Shown: positions 10,924-22,147, counted from the stretch's first letter. The stretch: 64,000 bases of DNA from Hyaloperonospora brassicae (GCA_947650285.1 CANTFL010001451.1:248001-312000), one strand, 5' to 3'. Notes: generated by a model not told the origin, from the letters alone. Translations and numbers: made by a program.

Positions 10924-13613
10924 ATGAGCGTGTACAGTCCCAATGGCGCGCGTACTGTGGTATCACGAGCAACGGGTGCTGCCACGTCCTTCTCAGACGC
11001 CTGTAACGAAGCCAAATTGCAAGAACTGGACCAAAAAGGGGCTGCAAAGCGCACGTTGACAAGCGAGAGCCAAAGCCAAAAGGATGCAGCACATAACGCG
11101 TTGTTATTGACCGGAGAAGCTGTGGAGGAGACGCTGGAGATGGCACAGGAACAGGCGAGAGAGAGACTGATGGCTGGACCGCTGCGGGTTTCGGTTGCGT
11201 CGAGCTCTCCGTCTCGAGTTCTCAGATATTATACAGATACGAGTGTCCAGACAGAAGAGTCGCCAGTGGGACACAGTATTGAGTCGGTACGTCCTTTCAC
11301 GCCGACGAAGAGCGTAGTGGAAGCGACCGATCGGCTTTGTCCGCGGGAAAAGAACGACATTATGCCGCTACCGACACACGAGCAGATGAGTCTTTCTGCT
11401 GCTGCTGCTGTAAACTGCAGTGGTACTGTATTGAATCTGGATGGTTGGCGTGGCAGTGCGGTGTTGAGTAGTGGCAAGAAGCGACGCCTTTCGTGCACAT
11501 CTCCACGCACTCTGTCGCCGTCCCAACGGCCACAGCTGCTTTCGCGTCGACTTGCAAACGTGCTTTACGATACGGATCCTAACGTCGAGGAAGAGGTTGT
11601 TTGTGGAGTTGTGCAAACGTCTAGTGCTGCAAATACACACCAAGTCGATGCTTGTGCGTCGAGTCTTTGTACGGACGATATCAATTGCGCTCCTAGCGGA
11701 CTGCTTGCTAGTCCACACGAGCACGGCTCGTTTTTCTCGTTTGTAAATTCGCTTTCACCACTTATGGCTGCTGAGGAGTTCGAAAGCAGCTTTACGTCGG
11801 TGAAGCTCTCACCGCTCGCGTTGGTCTCTTCGTACGAATTTCCGAGATTGTACGTAGAATCCCACTGACTTCATCTCGACTGGACTTCTAACAGTGGATC
11901 GTTCAATGCGTTGTACAGACTCCCGCCGTTCCCTGAACAAAAGCTACATGGTGATAGAGGCAAGATAGACAGAGCTCACGTACGCCCTTCTGTTCTTGGG
12001 GCACCAGAGAATAACCTGGATGAAATCGCATTGGCTGGAATGTCGGTCGAAGGCTCAGCTCCTGGATCCACATCTGGATTGGTGTCTTCGAACTCTTTCG
12101 CTGAGTCATTTCCCAACATCCGGGCCTCTACGAGCGCTACACCGGGAAAAGACGAGCGTACGAAGCTCGGTGATCACAGCGTCATGAAGATGAAGCTTCA
12201 CACACTGTATGGAGTATCTCCATCATTGCTAGACTCGCATCCCGCCCGCGAAATTCAGGCCATTAACAACAGCTTGTACGTTTATTGCGACAAGTCGTGC
12301 TCGAGCTCAGACGCGTATGCCGCGATCACGTGGTAGACTCATTGGTGTGCTTGTAAAAATTGGGTCTGTGCAGGAAACGAAAGAAGCACATTATCCGACG
12401 CGACGCTGAAGAGAAGTGCGAACAGCTATCGCCTGCGAGCAACGTCCAACGTAAATTGTTGCAGACTCCGGTGAAGTTGTTTTCGTCGCCTCGCCGTGTC
12501 ACTCGATCGCCACTGTACCCTTGGAACGGGCAAACGTCGCAGACCAGTGTCCTCAAGACTTCCACGTCTCGAAAGTTGTCACCAGGTCATCAAGACACGG
12601 AGTTTGCTGCAAATGGAGCATTGCGTTCTTCACCAGTAGCTCGCCAATCAGCTCCAGCAACAGACCCAATATCGGCCCTGGCGACATCTAGTGGCAACAA
12701 ACTGGAGCGAAAAGCGTCGCCGTGTATCCCGATGCCTTCTTCAGTGACCAGCATTTCGAGACTCGAAACGCAAAAATCGTTGATGGATGCCAACCAAGCG
12801 GTAGCTCCGGCAATTGCACCTACGAAGCAAATCAAACGAGAGGCAATATCAACTTTGGGCAAACACATCGCGTGTAGCATGCTGACGTCAAACATCATGG
12901 GGACTGATGGTGAGAGCGGTGTAGCTTTGTCCGACGGTATGCTAAAAACGCCGTCTCGAGTGGAAGTATCCTGTTCAGTGACGCTGCCATTGCAATCAGC
13001 ACCCAAGGCACCATCCGGCATTTCATTGAAGGTGATATCAGCACAAGCGCGTACAAGAGCTCCGTGCAACTGCAAAAGGTCCAAGTGTCTAAAGCTGTAC
13101 TGCGAGTGCTTTCGCCTCGGTGGATACTGCGACGAGCGTTGCAACTGTATCGACTGTGCCAATAGCACTGAGATGGAAGAGGTGCGACAGCAAGCCATTG
13201 CCTCGCGGCTGGCGAAGAATCCCAACGCGTTCAAATCAAAGATTGGCGCCATACCTGCTAGGGCAATGTCGGCGTCGAAGGGTGTGTACCGCTTATCCGG
13301 CCATGTCTTCACGGGCACTTCGTTGTCACCGCACGATCCAATAAGCTGTCAGCAACAGCAGCAGACCCCAAGTACAAGTCTGGCGATTACTAAGATCCAC
13401 AAGCACGGCTGTCACTGCAAAAGGTCAGCGTGCCAGAAGAAGTACTGCGAGTGTTATCAGGCGGGAGTGCAATGCGGCGAAAACTGCCGGTGCATCGTAC
13501 GTATCCCTCACTATTTGACCCGGATCCCGCTGCTTACCAACCCCATGTTGTGTCTATGATGTTTACAGGAGTGTAAAAATCATGGACCGAGCTGTAGCAC
13601 ACGGAGCAAATGA
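10924..13613 (+). CDS. Tesmin/TSO1-like CXC-domain protein (LIN54-like)
   Basis: Exons 10924-11849, 11895-12275, 12374-13496 and 13569-13613 give 824 aa; all donors are GTACGT. Two cysteine-rich CXC motifs lie at the C-terminus: CNCKRSKCLKLYCECF at about 666 and CHCKRSACQKKYCECY at about 780, ending CRCIECKNHGPSC across the last intron. The conserved linker element KNPNAFKSK sits between them. This is the layout of LIN54/TSO1/Tesmin proteins, which bind CHR-type DNA elements and, in animals and plants, act in DREAM/MuvB-type cell-cycle complexes. The N-terminal two thirds are Ser-rich and disordered-looking, with an SFVNSLSPL motif near 270 that resembles a short motif of plant TSO1 proteins. 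The gene lies 2.5 kb downstream of a cyclin gene, but no functional link is shown. The start could instead be 10789. The last exon (15 codons) rests on motif completion. Confidence 0.85.
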
Positions 13614-14523
13614 CATCGTAGGAGCAGGATCAGCACGACAGGTACTTCGTCGCGCATTGCAACGAGCTCGACGAGACTCTCGTATCCCCGGTCCTTCAAG
13701 ATGCCCGACAACGGATGTGTGTCGATGAATATGTTGGGAGACCACTTCGTCGCCGCTTGAGATATCTACAGGACAAGACGGTACTCGATCAGAGCGGCTG
13801 CAGACAAAGCGGCGAAGTACAGGAGCCGCTGATGTTTAGAAAAGACGATACCATCACAATCGCCACCTGCACCTCAAGCAAGATGTTACATCGATGCCAA
13901 GCGATTTTGTGGCATGTGACCGATCAAGAGCAGCAGTGATGCGATTGCAGTAAAGCCACGAGCATCTCAATGCCCTCGACGAAACGCAAGCTGCAGCACT
14001 ACAAAGCAAATGATTCCGCATTGACGCACGTCCCCATTGAATAGCGGCGTCAGTGCAGGATATATGTTGTTTTCTCACGAGCGCTGTTCTGCACAGTGCC
14101 AGCTTATTGAGCCACCTCTGGAAGCAGATCACTCTGGGCGGCAACGTCATACGAAACGAAACGTTGCGGCCACTCGACGATTGCGAAAGAAAAGGCAAAC
14201 GATTATTGTAAAGCGTGGACCGTGTGTTGGCGGCTCTGAGAAGCGAATGTTGGACCGACCGTTGACGGAATCGAGTGGTAGCCGAACCTATTCATGATGT
14301 AGGAAAGCATTACCACGAAACGTAATTTTGACCTGAAGTAGGCAAAAGTACAAGACTGGATGGAATTGAATCAGCTGCAGACCGAAGAAACGTATTAAGC
14401 ACATGAACGATGGATGGGTGGATGGAACACGCAGGCGCAGAATCTCACCGCGTCGTCTTTCGTCCGAGAAACTACCGAGGTCGTGCGAGCAACCCACAGC
14501 AAGTCTGCCCATACTTCGCTTGT
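13614..14523. other. Intergenic between convergent genes
   Basis: No domain-bearing frame is seen. Short plus-strand frames at 13715-13939 and 14037-14297 have no recognisable features. The region should contain the 3' ends of the CXC gene and the EDR2-like gene. Confidence 0.4.
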
Positions 14524-16758
14524 TTACGACTCTATGCCCGATGGCAAAAGCTTTGGCTTGCGGCGCGCATTGTCGAGGCTAACGTGCTGCAAGCGAACAG
14601 CGCCAAGAATGATCTCAGGTAGCTCTTCGTCGGATTGCGCCTCAAGCAGGAAAGCCATGTCCACCACCAACGACTTGGTCACACCTTGTACCATTCCGAC
14701 GACGGTGTTGGCAACCGAATTGGACGAAATATCGATGTCCACCTCGAAGTAATTTTCGCCGCGGTAATACAGACACTTGAGCTTGTTGCCCAGCAGCGTC
14801 GGCTTAGACCCAACCGATTGCTTGATGATGAAGCTGCCCTCCACGACAGTGGGAATGAGCTTGAAGCGCGAGTTCCGGAACTGGTCGTCGCCATCGAAGA
14901 AGTCGTTCAATAGCTCGGAAAACGGTGAGCCGTCCTCGAACACGTTGTCGCGCGCCGGGTGGAAGTAGAACACCATGCACGTGTTCTCTGGGCCTGGAAT
15001 GATCATGTTCACGACAAACGTAAACTTGGAGCTGGTGCGGCCAATGCTGTCCACACGAGACGAGATATCATATCTCTCAGCTGCACTCTCGAACGACAGC
15101 AAGTCCACACCCACGACGTGGAACATTGCTGGCGCCGATGGAATCTTCTTCTTGTCATTCAAGTAGTTGTGTCCACGCACACTGAAAAGCGAAGCGTCGG
15201 GCTCGGCCCACATCGACTCCGGTAGACTCGTCTGCAGCTTTTGCACACCCATGACAACACCCATAGAGTCTACGCTTGTCCGTTGTGTGACGGGAGAGTC
15301 GTCGCGATCCGCGCTCGATTCCTCGTCCTCGGCGTCAGGCGCCATCGAGACGTTGGGAGTGATAAAGTCAGTGGCGCTCATTTCATCACGAATGCCGATA
15401 ACGCTGCGCAACATGGGCATGACCAAGTCCACATCCATGCCAAGCTGGTGGTAAATGCGTGACCAGCCGCCAGGGTCGTATCGGAGCACGTACGACACCA
15501 GCGTGCGAATCGATCCACTCGGAACGCGTTGCGGCGCAATCACAAAGCCGCCACCCAATATATCTGCTCGCACGTAATTGTGACGCACGCGGCACTCAGG
15601 GTGATCAATGCTCTGGTACATGACAAAGTACGAGCCGTCTTCTTCGCGTCGCCAGTAGCGCATAAACACAAGATCACGAGCCTTCTGCCACAACGGCCAC
15701 AACCGTGTCGGACGTTGCGTCACGTAGACAATGTCCGCGTTGTTATCCAGCTGCTGCACGACACGCATCGTCGCAGTTGCCGCGTCCCATCGCTGGAATC
15801 GCTTCGAGTTCATGATGAGTCGAAAGACTTCAGTGGGCGAGCCATGCACCACTTGCGAGACACGAAAGCTCGGGATCTCGGGCGCTTGCGTTGGCGTCAC
15901 TGCGACACAGCAGACTGCAATCGCTCCGAGCGCAGTCAGGAAACTCAGCAGCATATTGTTAGCGAACGAGTACATGCTGCTGAAACTCAGTGCAGCGCCG
16001 AGCAGAGCACTCGCAATCAGCCCGTTCGTGGTCGCTGCGTGCTGCGCGTACAGGTTCGCTGCAACGTTCGGTCCCAGCGGACACTCCTGCATGATCCGCA
16101 GTCCCCCTTCCACCCGTGCGAGCCACCACGCCTGCTCCGCTTTGACGTTATCCGCATCCAAGTTGAACAGCGACACAGTGTCTTCGTCCGCCTTGAGCAT
16201 CCTCGGGACGTGCGTGGGCGTGGGAAAGATCTCCGCGTCTGTCTTGAGCTTGCGCTGGTGCGCCACGAGCTCCTGGAGCGACCGCACGGCGTTCTCGATT
16301 GCGCGTTTCCACTCTTTTGCGTGCTCTTCGCTCTTGGCTCCGAGATCGAGGAACCGGTCCTTCTTGTACGACTTTTCCATGCCGCTACTGCTGGTCAGAG
16401 TGGCGTCTCCGACCGCACAGAACGTGATGCGGAACATCCACACGGGCTCGTGGTGCTTGTGCTTCTCCTCCGAGTTGTACACGGGACTCACGACGCAGTT
16501 GTCCGTCAAGATGTACGTCCCGCGAGGGGCCGAGTCGCCCCGTTTACGGAAATAGCGCAGCTGGTTGCCGTCCAAGAGGAAGTACCGGTCCCCTATAGCA
16601 AAAGTACATACAAAGACACACATTTGTACAGTGAGCCAGAAGAAAAGAGAGCGACGTAGACAGATAACAACACAGAGAGACGTAGGTGGAGGACGGAGGA
16701 GGTACGTACGCCAGATGAGGTTCATGTGGTCGCGGCGCTTGGTGAGCCAGCCCTCCAT
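14524..16758 (-). CDS. EDR2-like PH, START and DUF1336 lipid-binding protein
   Basis: Exon 1 is 16758-16710 and exon 2 is 16592-14524 (minus strand), with a 117-bp GTACGT...TATAG intron, giving 705 aa. The intron splits the PH domain exactly in frame (WLTKRRDHMNLIWR joined to DRYFLLDGNQLRYF). The order is PH domain (about 1-125), a hydrophobic segment (about 206-248) that may insert in a membrane, a START-type lipid-binding domain (about 259-450), an acidic Ser-rich linker, and a C-terminal DUF1336/EDR2 domain (about 500-700) with MFHVVGVDLLSF and NYFEVDIDISSN. Plant EDR2 negatively regulates defence and binds phosphoinositides; the role in oomycetes is inferred to be lipid sensing or transfer at membranes. 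The ATG at 16758 fits because the PH domain begins directly at Met-Glu-Gly-Trp. Confidence 0.88.
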   Translation of the reverse strand: MEGWLTKRRDHMNLIWRTYLLRPPPTSLCVVICLRRSLFFWLTVQMCVFVCTFAIGDRYFLLDGNQLRYFRKRGDSAPRGTYILTDNCVVSPVYNSEEKHKHHEPVWMFRITFCAVGDATLTSSSGMEKSYKKDRFLDLGAKSEEHAKEWKRAIENAVRSLQELVAHQRKLKTDAEIFPTPTHVPRMLKADEDTVSLFNLDADNVKAEQAWWLARVEGGLRIMQECPLGPNVAANLYAQHAATTNGLIASALLGAALSFSSMYSFANNMLLSFLTALGAIAVCCVAVTPTQAPEIPSFRVSQVVHGSPTEVFRLIMNSKRFQRWDAATATMRVVQQLDNNADIVYVTQRPTRLWPLWQKARDLVFMRYWRREEDGSYFVMYQSIDHPECRVRHNYVRADILGGGFVIAPQRVPSGSIRTLVSYVLRYDPGGWSRIYHQLGMDVDLVMPMLRSVIGIRDEMSATDFITPNVSMAPDAEDEESSADRDDSPVTQRTSVDSMGVVMGVQKLQTSLPESMWAEPDASLFSVRGHNYLNDKKKIPSAPAMFHVVGVDLLSFESAAERYDISSRVDSIGRTSSKFTFVVNMIIPGPENTCMVFYFHPARDNVFEDGSPFSELLNDFFDGDDQFRNSRFKLIPTVVEGSFIIKQSVGSKPTLLGNKLKCLYYRGENYFEVDIDISSNSVANTVVGMVQGVTKSLVVDMAFLLEAQSDEELPEIILGAVRLQHVSLDNARRKPKLLPSGIES

Positions 16759-16862
16759 GGTGCGCGCAGGGAAAGAGCGAGAGGAGAGCGAGAGAGAGAG
16801 AGAGGACGCTGCGTGTCGGACGGAAGACCGGCCGATGACGCGCTGTGTTAGGACGGATTGCA

Positions 16863-16892
16863 ACGATTTGTGACGATTTGTGACGATTTGTG
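16863..16892 (-). repeat. Three tandem CACAAATCGT decamers upstream of the EDR2-like gene
   Basis: The plus strand reads ACGATTTGTG three times head to tail. It lies 105-134 bp upstream of the EDR2-like ATG, a place suited to a promoter or 5' leader element. Confidence 0.7.
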
Positions 16893-17231
16893 GTTTGTAG
16901 GCGACAAAGGCGTGCCGTTTGTGACTTTCTGGTACGGTATTTTGGGTGACTGTGTCTTTTTTTAGGTCGACCCGTCGCATGTACGAGGGAAAAAAAAGAC
17001 GCGTTTTGCAACGTCGCAACCGAACGACCGGACAGTGACAACGTACGTCGCTTGTCGGACAAGTCGTCGATACTGTTCTTTTTATCGTCTGTTACGCCTT
17101 TTGTCTGCGCTTCCCCACGCACACGACGCGTGTCTGCATCCCGACGGTACGTACAAGTGCAGACGTTGTGCCTTTGCCCACCACAGCAGGGGACGCAACA
17201 GCAGTAGCAGGAGTGGCGGCGAGGCCGACGT

Positions 17232-18305
17232 CTAGAAGCCCATCCATCCACTGTACCACGGGTTCTTCATCTTGTACACGCCCGTCATCTGACGGTACGT
17301 GAAGAGAAAGCCCAGCACGCAGCCGACAATCGCGAGGTGGCGCACGATCGGGTTACGCACGTAGAGCGCCCACTGCGAGAGCAAAATGACGCACACAGCT
17401 GCAACAACGTCGTAGCTGCCGACGATCAGTCCTTCGTAGACATACTGCTGTCGGCCTTGCGAGTGAAAGTACTGGATGTTGCCCTTCCGATCGGTCGCGT
17501 ACGGCGGCGGGTTGCGGATGATACAGTAGACCATCCCCGACACCGAGAGGCCGTAGAACAGCAGCGACACAGTCATCCAGAGCTGTTTGCGTCGTAGTTT
17601 CATGAGCAAAAAGTCCAGATGGTCCACGACAAGCTTGGCAGCGACCACGAGTCCCACGATCGCGACCGCCACAAACACGTACAGGTACACCTTGGACCGT
17701 ATGATGGTAAACTCAAAGCCCGTGCGTTGCTGGACAAAGACAGCCATCCCTTCCGCTGCAAGGCCTTGCGTGTACGCATTGTAGAAATCCTGGGGCTTGA
17801 CCTCTTCCTTCGCAACCGCTGCAGCCCCCGTGTCCTGACTGCTATCCGGGGCCACATAGACCACAAAAGGAGCTGACGTGAGCTCGTAGAAACGGAACAC
17901 CTCCTGGTTCGTTTCAAAGTCCGCCACGGCGAAAATCACGTCCAAACCGTCGCGCGTGTCGACTTTCACTTGGGCCGCAGCTTCGTAGCTCTTGCTCAGG
18001 AGCTCAAACTCGGGCGCGAGCTTCAGACACGCGTCACACTTGTGCTTGGCAGATGCCGCCGTCAAGAGCAGCACCAGGTGGTACGGGCGCTCGGGGCGCA
18101 AGCCAAAGCGAGTGAACAGGGCGTTCGTGAACGGCACGACGCCGTTGCGCGCGCGCTGCTGCAGCTCCTCGAGCTTCTCGGGGCCCGTGAGCACACTCTT
18201 CGTGTCCGCACGACTTGCCGCAGCATCGGTCGTGGTCTGTTGCCAGCCAGTGGTCGCCAGGAGCGCCGCCAGGAGCGCCAACGTCCGCGCAAAGGTCCGC
18301 GCCAT
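17232..18305 (-). CDS. Oligosaccharyltransferase subunit OST3/OST6 (TUSC3/MagT1 family)
   Basis: 357 aa, single exon from the ATG at 18305. An N-terminal signal peptide (LALLAALLATTGW) precedes a lumenal thioredoxin-like domain with the redox pair CDAC (Cys90, Cys93). Four membrane segments follow in the C-terminal half (starting near VYLYVFVAVAIVGLVV, LWMTVSLLFYGL, VAAVCVILLSQW and HLAIVGCVLGFLF), the standard topology of the family. The protein is a subunit of the ER oligosaccharyltransferase; its thioredoxin domain holds cysteine-containing substrates for N-glycosylation. It is divergent from the glucosidase I gene, which trims the same glycans. The 5' open frame extends to 18350 but lacks a signal peptide there, so 18305 is preferred. 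Confidence 0.92.
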   Translation of the reverse strand: MARTFARTLALLAALLATTGWQQTTTDAAASRADTKSVLTGPEKLEELQQRARNGVVPFTNALFTRFGLRPERPYHLVLLLTAASAKHKCDACLKLAPEFELLSKSYEAAAQVKVDTRDGLDVIFAVADFETNQEVFRFYELTSAPFVVYVAPDSSQDTGAAAVAKEEVKPQDFYNAYTQGLAAEGMAVFVQQRTGFEFTIIRSKVYLYVFVAVAIVGLVVAAKLVVDHLDFLLMKLRRKQLWMTVSLLFYGLSVSGMVYCIIRNPPPYATDRKGNIQYFHSQGRQQYVYEGLIVGSYDVVAAVCVILLSQWALYVRNPIVRHLAIVGCVLGFLFTYRQMTGVYKMKNPWYSGWMGF

Positions 18306-18627
18306 GTGTCTTCGACTTGTGGTGCTCGGCCACGTGGAGGCGGATCGCAAACTGACGAATCACAAGCCGAGACGCTGGGCAGTTGGGTTTTATGAGGTCG
18401 CAAGCGGTGGCGGGGCGTGGGTTGTTTTGCCGGCGTTGGGTTATTGGATTTGAGAGGGAACGCGTTGCAACATGGGTGCAATTGCGTGCCGTTGGCCACG
18501 TAATTGTTTTTGTGCAGTTGACCGAGTCGGTACTTCGGGGTTTGCTGCTTTTCGACCAATCCGATCTGGCTCTGCGTGAAGTGGCATTGCGCGTGTGTGG
18601 CACATTAAGGGACGTGTCTTGCGCAGC
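18306..18627. promoter_or_regulatory. Shared divergent promoter of OST3/OST6 and glucosidase I
   Basis: Only 322 bp separate the two start codons, so both genes must be driven from here. A CCAAT element lies in the sequence CGACCAATCCGAT at about 18556-18568. No TATA box is evident. Confidence 0.7.
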
Positions 18628-21369
18628 ATGGCGGCCGCCGAAGCGCCGCGTGTGAACTCTGTCTACGCCAGTGCAGCGTTCGTCGCTGTGGTCACCTTTA
18701 TGTACACGGCTCTGCGTGGACTGTACGTTGATCCGCTTGTGTCGACCCTGTCATCGACGATCGCGTCACGCGATGGGAAGTCGCTGCATGACTGGACTCG
18801 TGCTACTTCACGCTCTGTTATGTGGGGCACATACCGTCCGGGTCTCTATTTCGGTCTGCGGTCCCGTTCGGTGCCTGATTTTGTGTCGGCAGGACTATTA
18901 TGGACGTCGCACCTGGACGACGTGTCGCAACTCAGACACGACTGCCGCCAAGAAGACCACTTGCAACGGTACGGGTGGCTCGAGCACGACGGGAGCAGTT
19001 ACGGGCGGCAGACCGTCGAAGACCAATTCAATCGCTTGCACGTCAGCACGAGCTACGTCCGCGTACAGACAGAGGCGGTGCAGGGATGGGGCGTTCGCGT
19101 CGACGCTGCGCCTTTGACGCCGCGGGACGAGAAGCTCCGTCGCCGCCAAGTCCCGAGGCACAATACGGTATCGCTTTTTTTCTATGTAGACCTGAGCTGT
19201 GGAGACGAGAGCCTGGACGCGAGCTGTCGCTACAAGCTGCAAGACCTCGTGCAAGTGGCAGCTGCGCCAACGCCGCTGTCGTGTGGCCAGCAGGCGCAAG
19301 ACGTGCAGTGCGTGCAGATGGCGTTGGCGAGCGATGGACTGGAGACAGAGGAGACGAGTGCGGCGGACGATGCGACTCCGTTGGCGTTCCAGATGCACGT
19401 GCAGCTTAAGACTCGGCCGACTGTGCGTAGCGTGCAGCTGCACTATGCTGGACTGAAAGACACGAACGTGATCAATGTGAAGGATCGACTCGTGTCACTG
19501 GCACATCGTCCGGGTGATGAGGGTGAGAAGAAGGAGACTGAGAACTGGCAAGTGGACAAGGAGATCCATCTCGACGATCACATTGAAGAAGGCAGCACGT
19601 TGGTGGTCGTGCAAGCGATCGTCGACGTGGATGTTGCCTCATTTGAAGCGGGAGATATCGTGCTAGACGTACTGTTCAATGAGGCTGCTGTGTCCTTGGC
19701 TGGCGCTGAGGTTGCAGCGACTGCCATTGACAACATGGTCACCGACAAGCTGGCTGAGTACTCGCAACGCTTTACGGACAAATTCGAGCAAAGTTTTCGT
19801 TTGTCGAGCAAGACGTGGCCGCAAAACGACAACGAAGACGTCGGTGACGCGTCTGCGTTCAATGAAAGCCTCCTGACGTTTGCCAAGGCAGCTTTTAGTA
19901 ATCTGATTGGTGGCACGGGCTACTTCTACGGCAGTTCGTTGGTGCAACACGACCCGGAAAAGCCGGAGGTTGTCGAGTCTGCTGTAAAGCCGCTGCTTAC
20001 GGCAGTCCCATCGCGGTCGTTCTTTCCTCGGGGCTTCGCATGGGACGAAGGCTTTCACCAAATTGGAGTGTCCGTGTTTGACGACCGTGTCACGCGTGAC
20101 GTGATTGTGCACTGGCTTGATCTGATGGAAGAGGACGGCTACATTGCCCGCGAACAGATCCTTGGCCATGACGCTCGTCGTCGCGTGCCGGCGGAGTTCT
20201 TGATCCAGCACGCGGAACACGCGAACCCTCCCACGCTTCTTTTGACTGTAGAAAAAATGGTGCAGCGCTACTCGAACTCTGGTTTGGACAAGGAGATGCA
20301 GGACTTTGTGCGAACGATCTTTCCGTTTCTCAAGCGCTGGTACAACTGGTTCTTGACGACGCAGTACGGCCCGCACAGCGATAGCTTTCGCTGGCGCGGG
20401 CGTCGACTGAATGACGGCAAGCTGATTTCGAACACGCTGTCTTCGGGCTTGGATGACTATCCACGCGCATCCCTTCCCAGTGAAAACGAAATGCACGTGG
20501 ATTTGCTGTCGTGGGTGATCCGAGCAAGCCAAATCATGGCACACCTTGCAAGCTTGTCTGGCCAGGATAGCGACGTGCATTACTTTGAAGCCAACTACGC
20601 GCACTTTTATGCTGGACTGGACAAGCATCACTGGAATGAAGAGGCCCAGTCGTACTTCGATGTCGGTGAGCACAGTGAAGACGGCATCATTGAGTACCAG
20701 GTTGCTGTGCGGTGCCGCAATGACCAGGGCGTGGTGGTCGATGCAACTGCTCCCGTCGCGCGAGTCCAAGCAACGGAAGTGGAGTGTCCAGCGACCCACC
20801 CCCACTACATGTTCCCACTGGGTGACGGTCGCGGCGGGCTGCAAATGTTGCCTGTCTTCATGCCTGGCACGACAGAGTTGCAGCACGTGAAGCACGTGGG
20901 CTACGTCAGCGTGTTTCCGCTTCTCCTGAAGTTGCTGCCACCGGACTCGCCCAAGTTGCTCGCACTTTTAGAGCAGATCACGGACCCTGCACAGCTCTGG
21001 TCTCCTTTCGGGCTTCGGTCTCTATCTACGCAGGACCAGTTTTTCGAGCGAGAGAACGCACCTGGAGACAACCCCTACTGGCGAGGAGCTATCTGGATGA
21101 ATGCCAACTATTTGGCGCTGGATGCACTGCATCACTATGCGCAGTCGAACACGGGAAGTCCGTACCAACTAGCGTTTCAAAAAGCGTACACTGCGCTGCG
21201 TGTGAACGTGATCGCCAATATATATCGGGAGTACGAGCGTACGGGATATCTATGGGAACAGTACAGTGGTGACATTCACGGCGGAGACCGGTACGGCCGC
21301 GGACAACGCTGTCATCCGTTCTCGGGCTGGACGGCACTTGTGGTGAACATCATGGCGGAGATGTACTAG
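18628..21369 (+). CDS. Mannosyl-oligosaccharide glucosidase (glucosidase I, GH63)
   Basis: 913 aa, single exon from the ATG at 18628. It has a short cytosolic N-terminus and one membrane anchor (FVAVVTFMYTALRGLYV, about residues 15-35), then a lumenal catalytic part. Family hallmarks are WGTYRPGLYFGLRSRS early, FFPRGFAWDEGFHQIG in the catalytic (alpha/alpha)6 barrel, NPYWRGAIWMNANYL, and the C-terminal CHPFSGWTALVVNIMAE. It removes the outermost glucose from newly transferred Glc3Man9GlcNAc2 N-glycans in the ER. Length is close to that of fungal and animal enzymes (about 830-840 aa) with a somewhat longer N-terminal domain. It is head to head with the oligosaccharyltransferase subunit gene. 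Confidence 0.94.
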   Translation: MAAAEAPRVNSVYASAAFVAVVTFMYTALRGLYVDPLVSTLSSTIASRDGKSLHDWTRATSRSVMWGTYRPGLYFGLRSRSVPDFVSAGLLWTSHLDDVSQLRHDCRQEDHLQRYGWLEHDGSSYGRQTVEDQFNRLHVSTSYVRVQTEAVQGWGVRVDAAPLTPRDEKLRRRQVPRHNTVSLFFYVDLSCGDESLDASCRYKLQDLVQVAAAPTPLSCGQQAQDVQCVQMALASDGLETEETSAADDATPLAFQMHVQLKTRPTVRSVQLHYAGLKDTNVINVKDRLVSLAHRPGDEGEKKETENWQVDKEIHLDDHIEEGSTLVVVQAIVDVDVASFEAGDIVLDVLFNEAAVSLAGAEVAATAIDNMVTDKLAEYSQRFTDKFEQSFRLSSKTWPQNDNEDVGDASAFNESLLTFAKAAFSNLIGGTGYFYGSSLVQHDPEKPEVVESAVKPLLTAVPSRSFFPRGFAWDEGFHQIGVSVFDDRVTRDVIVHWLDLMEEDGYIAREQILGHDARRRVPAEFLIQHAEHANPPTLLLTVEKMVQRYSNSGLDKEMQDFVRTIFPFLKRWYNWFLTTQYGPHSDSFRWRGRRLNDGKLISNTLSSGLDDYPRASLPSENEMHVDLLSWVIRASQIMAHLASLSGQDSDVHYFEANYAHFYAGLDKHHWNEEAQSYFDVGEHSEDGIIEYQVAVRCRNDQGVVVDATAPVARVQATEVECPATHPHYMFPLGDGRGGLQMLPVFMPGTTELQHVKHVGYVSVFPLLLKLLPPDSPKLLALLEQITDPAQLWSPFGLRSLSTQDQFFERENAPGDNPYWRGAIWMNANYLALDALHHYAQSNTGSPYQLAFQKAYTALRVNVIANIYREYERTGYLWEQYSGDIHGGDRYGRGQRCHPFSGWTALVVNIMAEMY

Positions 21370-22147
21370 AGTGTGTGCATAGAGAAAGCGGTTGGCAGTC
21401 GGTAACGGGCGCTTGGTCATTGCAAGGATTTGTTTGCTGCAGGATCGGCGGGTGTGTGTTGGTCTTGCTTGAACACCGGTCAAAGATTGTTGGTGCGTCT
21501 GATCGTTTGTGGCCCATGCAGCTACACGCACTTCTTACGGAAAAAAGAGTGACAAGTCGGTGAAGGACTTGGGCTCAATCGTAGAAGAGTGAGTGGAGTC
21601 AACGTGCAGTAACGCAACTCCCATGCGTTTCGCGATGAGATTCAGAACACGTTTGTCATCATTCCTGTCACCTAACTTGGGTGTCTCAACAAAGGCACTG
21701 ATGGGCGTGTAACCTCACACTTCAACATGATAAAGTCACAGATGTGGAATGTATTGCCTGCTGGTTCGAGTAGACCAGTGCTGCGAGTTTATTTGACAAG
21801 AGTAACAGCGATACGCGGTGCAGAAGTCCAGATTGGTCTGCTGCTCGAGGCTGACAAACCACAGAGCACGAAGACGCTGGCTGTAGGTTGTGCTCGTCCG
21901 ATGATGGCGAACGTGTATCAGCAACACCCATCGAGCTCTTCTGCCAACTCACGATCACTGGACCCGAGAAACGCACAATGCACCGCCATCCACAACTGCG
22001 AGGCGGCAAACAGCACACTGCCCCGAGAAACGAGCAGCAAACTAACTGCGCCGGTCCAGTAGTACCACGAACATCCTTGGAGCTACTTACAAAGCGTTGC
22101 ATGCTGTCGCTGTCTGTTGAGGAGACTGCTTTGTCGAGTCTGGATGT
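21370..22147. other. Intergenic between convergent genes
   Basis: No gene is recognised. The open frames at 21722-22102 (minus) and 21888-22277 (plus) show no domain and overlap each other. Confidence 0.4.

Noticed and set aside
12590..13318. 242-codon minus-strand frame
   Set aside because: Antisense of the CXC-protein exon 3.
15529..16659. Long plus-strand open frames over the EDR2-like gene
   Set aside because: Antisense shadows of a gene with clear PH, START and DUF1336 domains.
19663..20895. 410-codon minus-strand frame
   Set aside because: Antisense of the glucosidase I gene, with no domain of its own.
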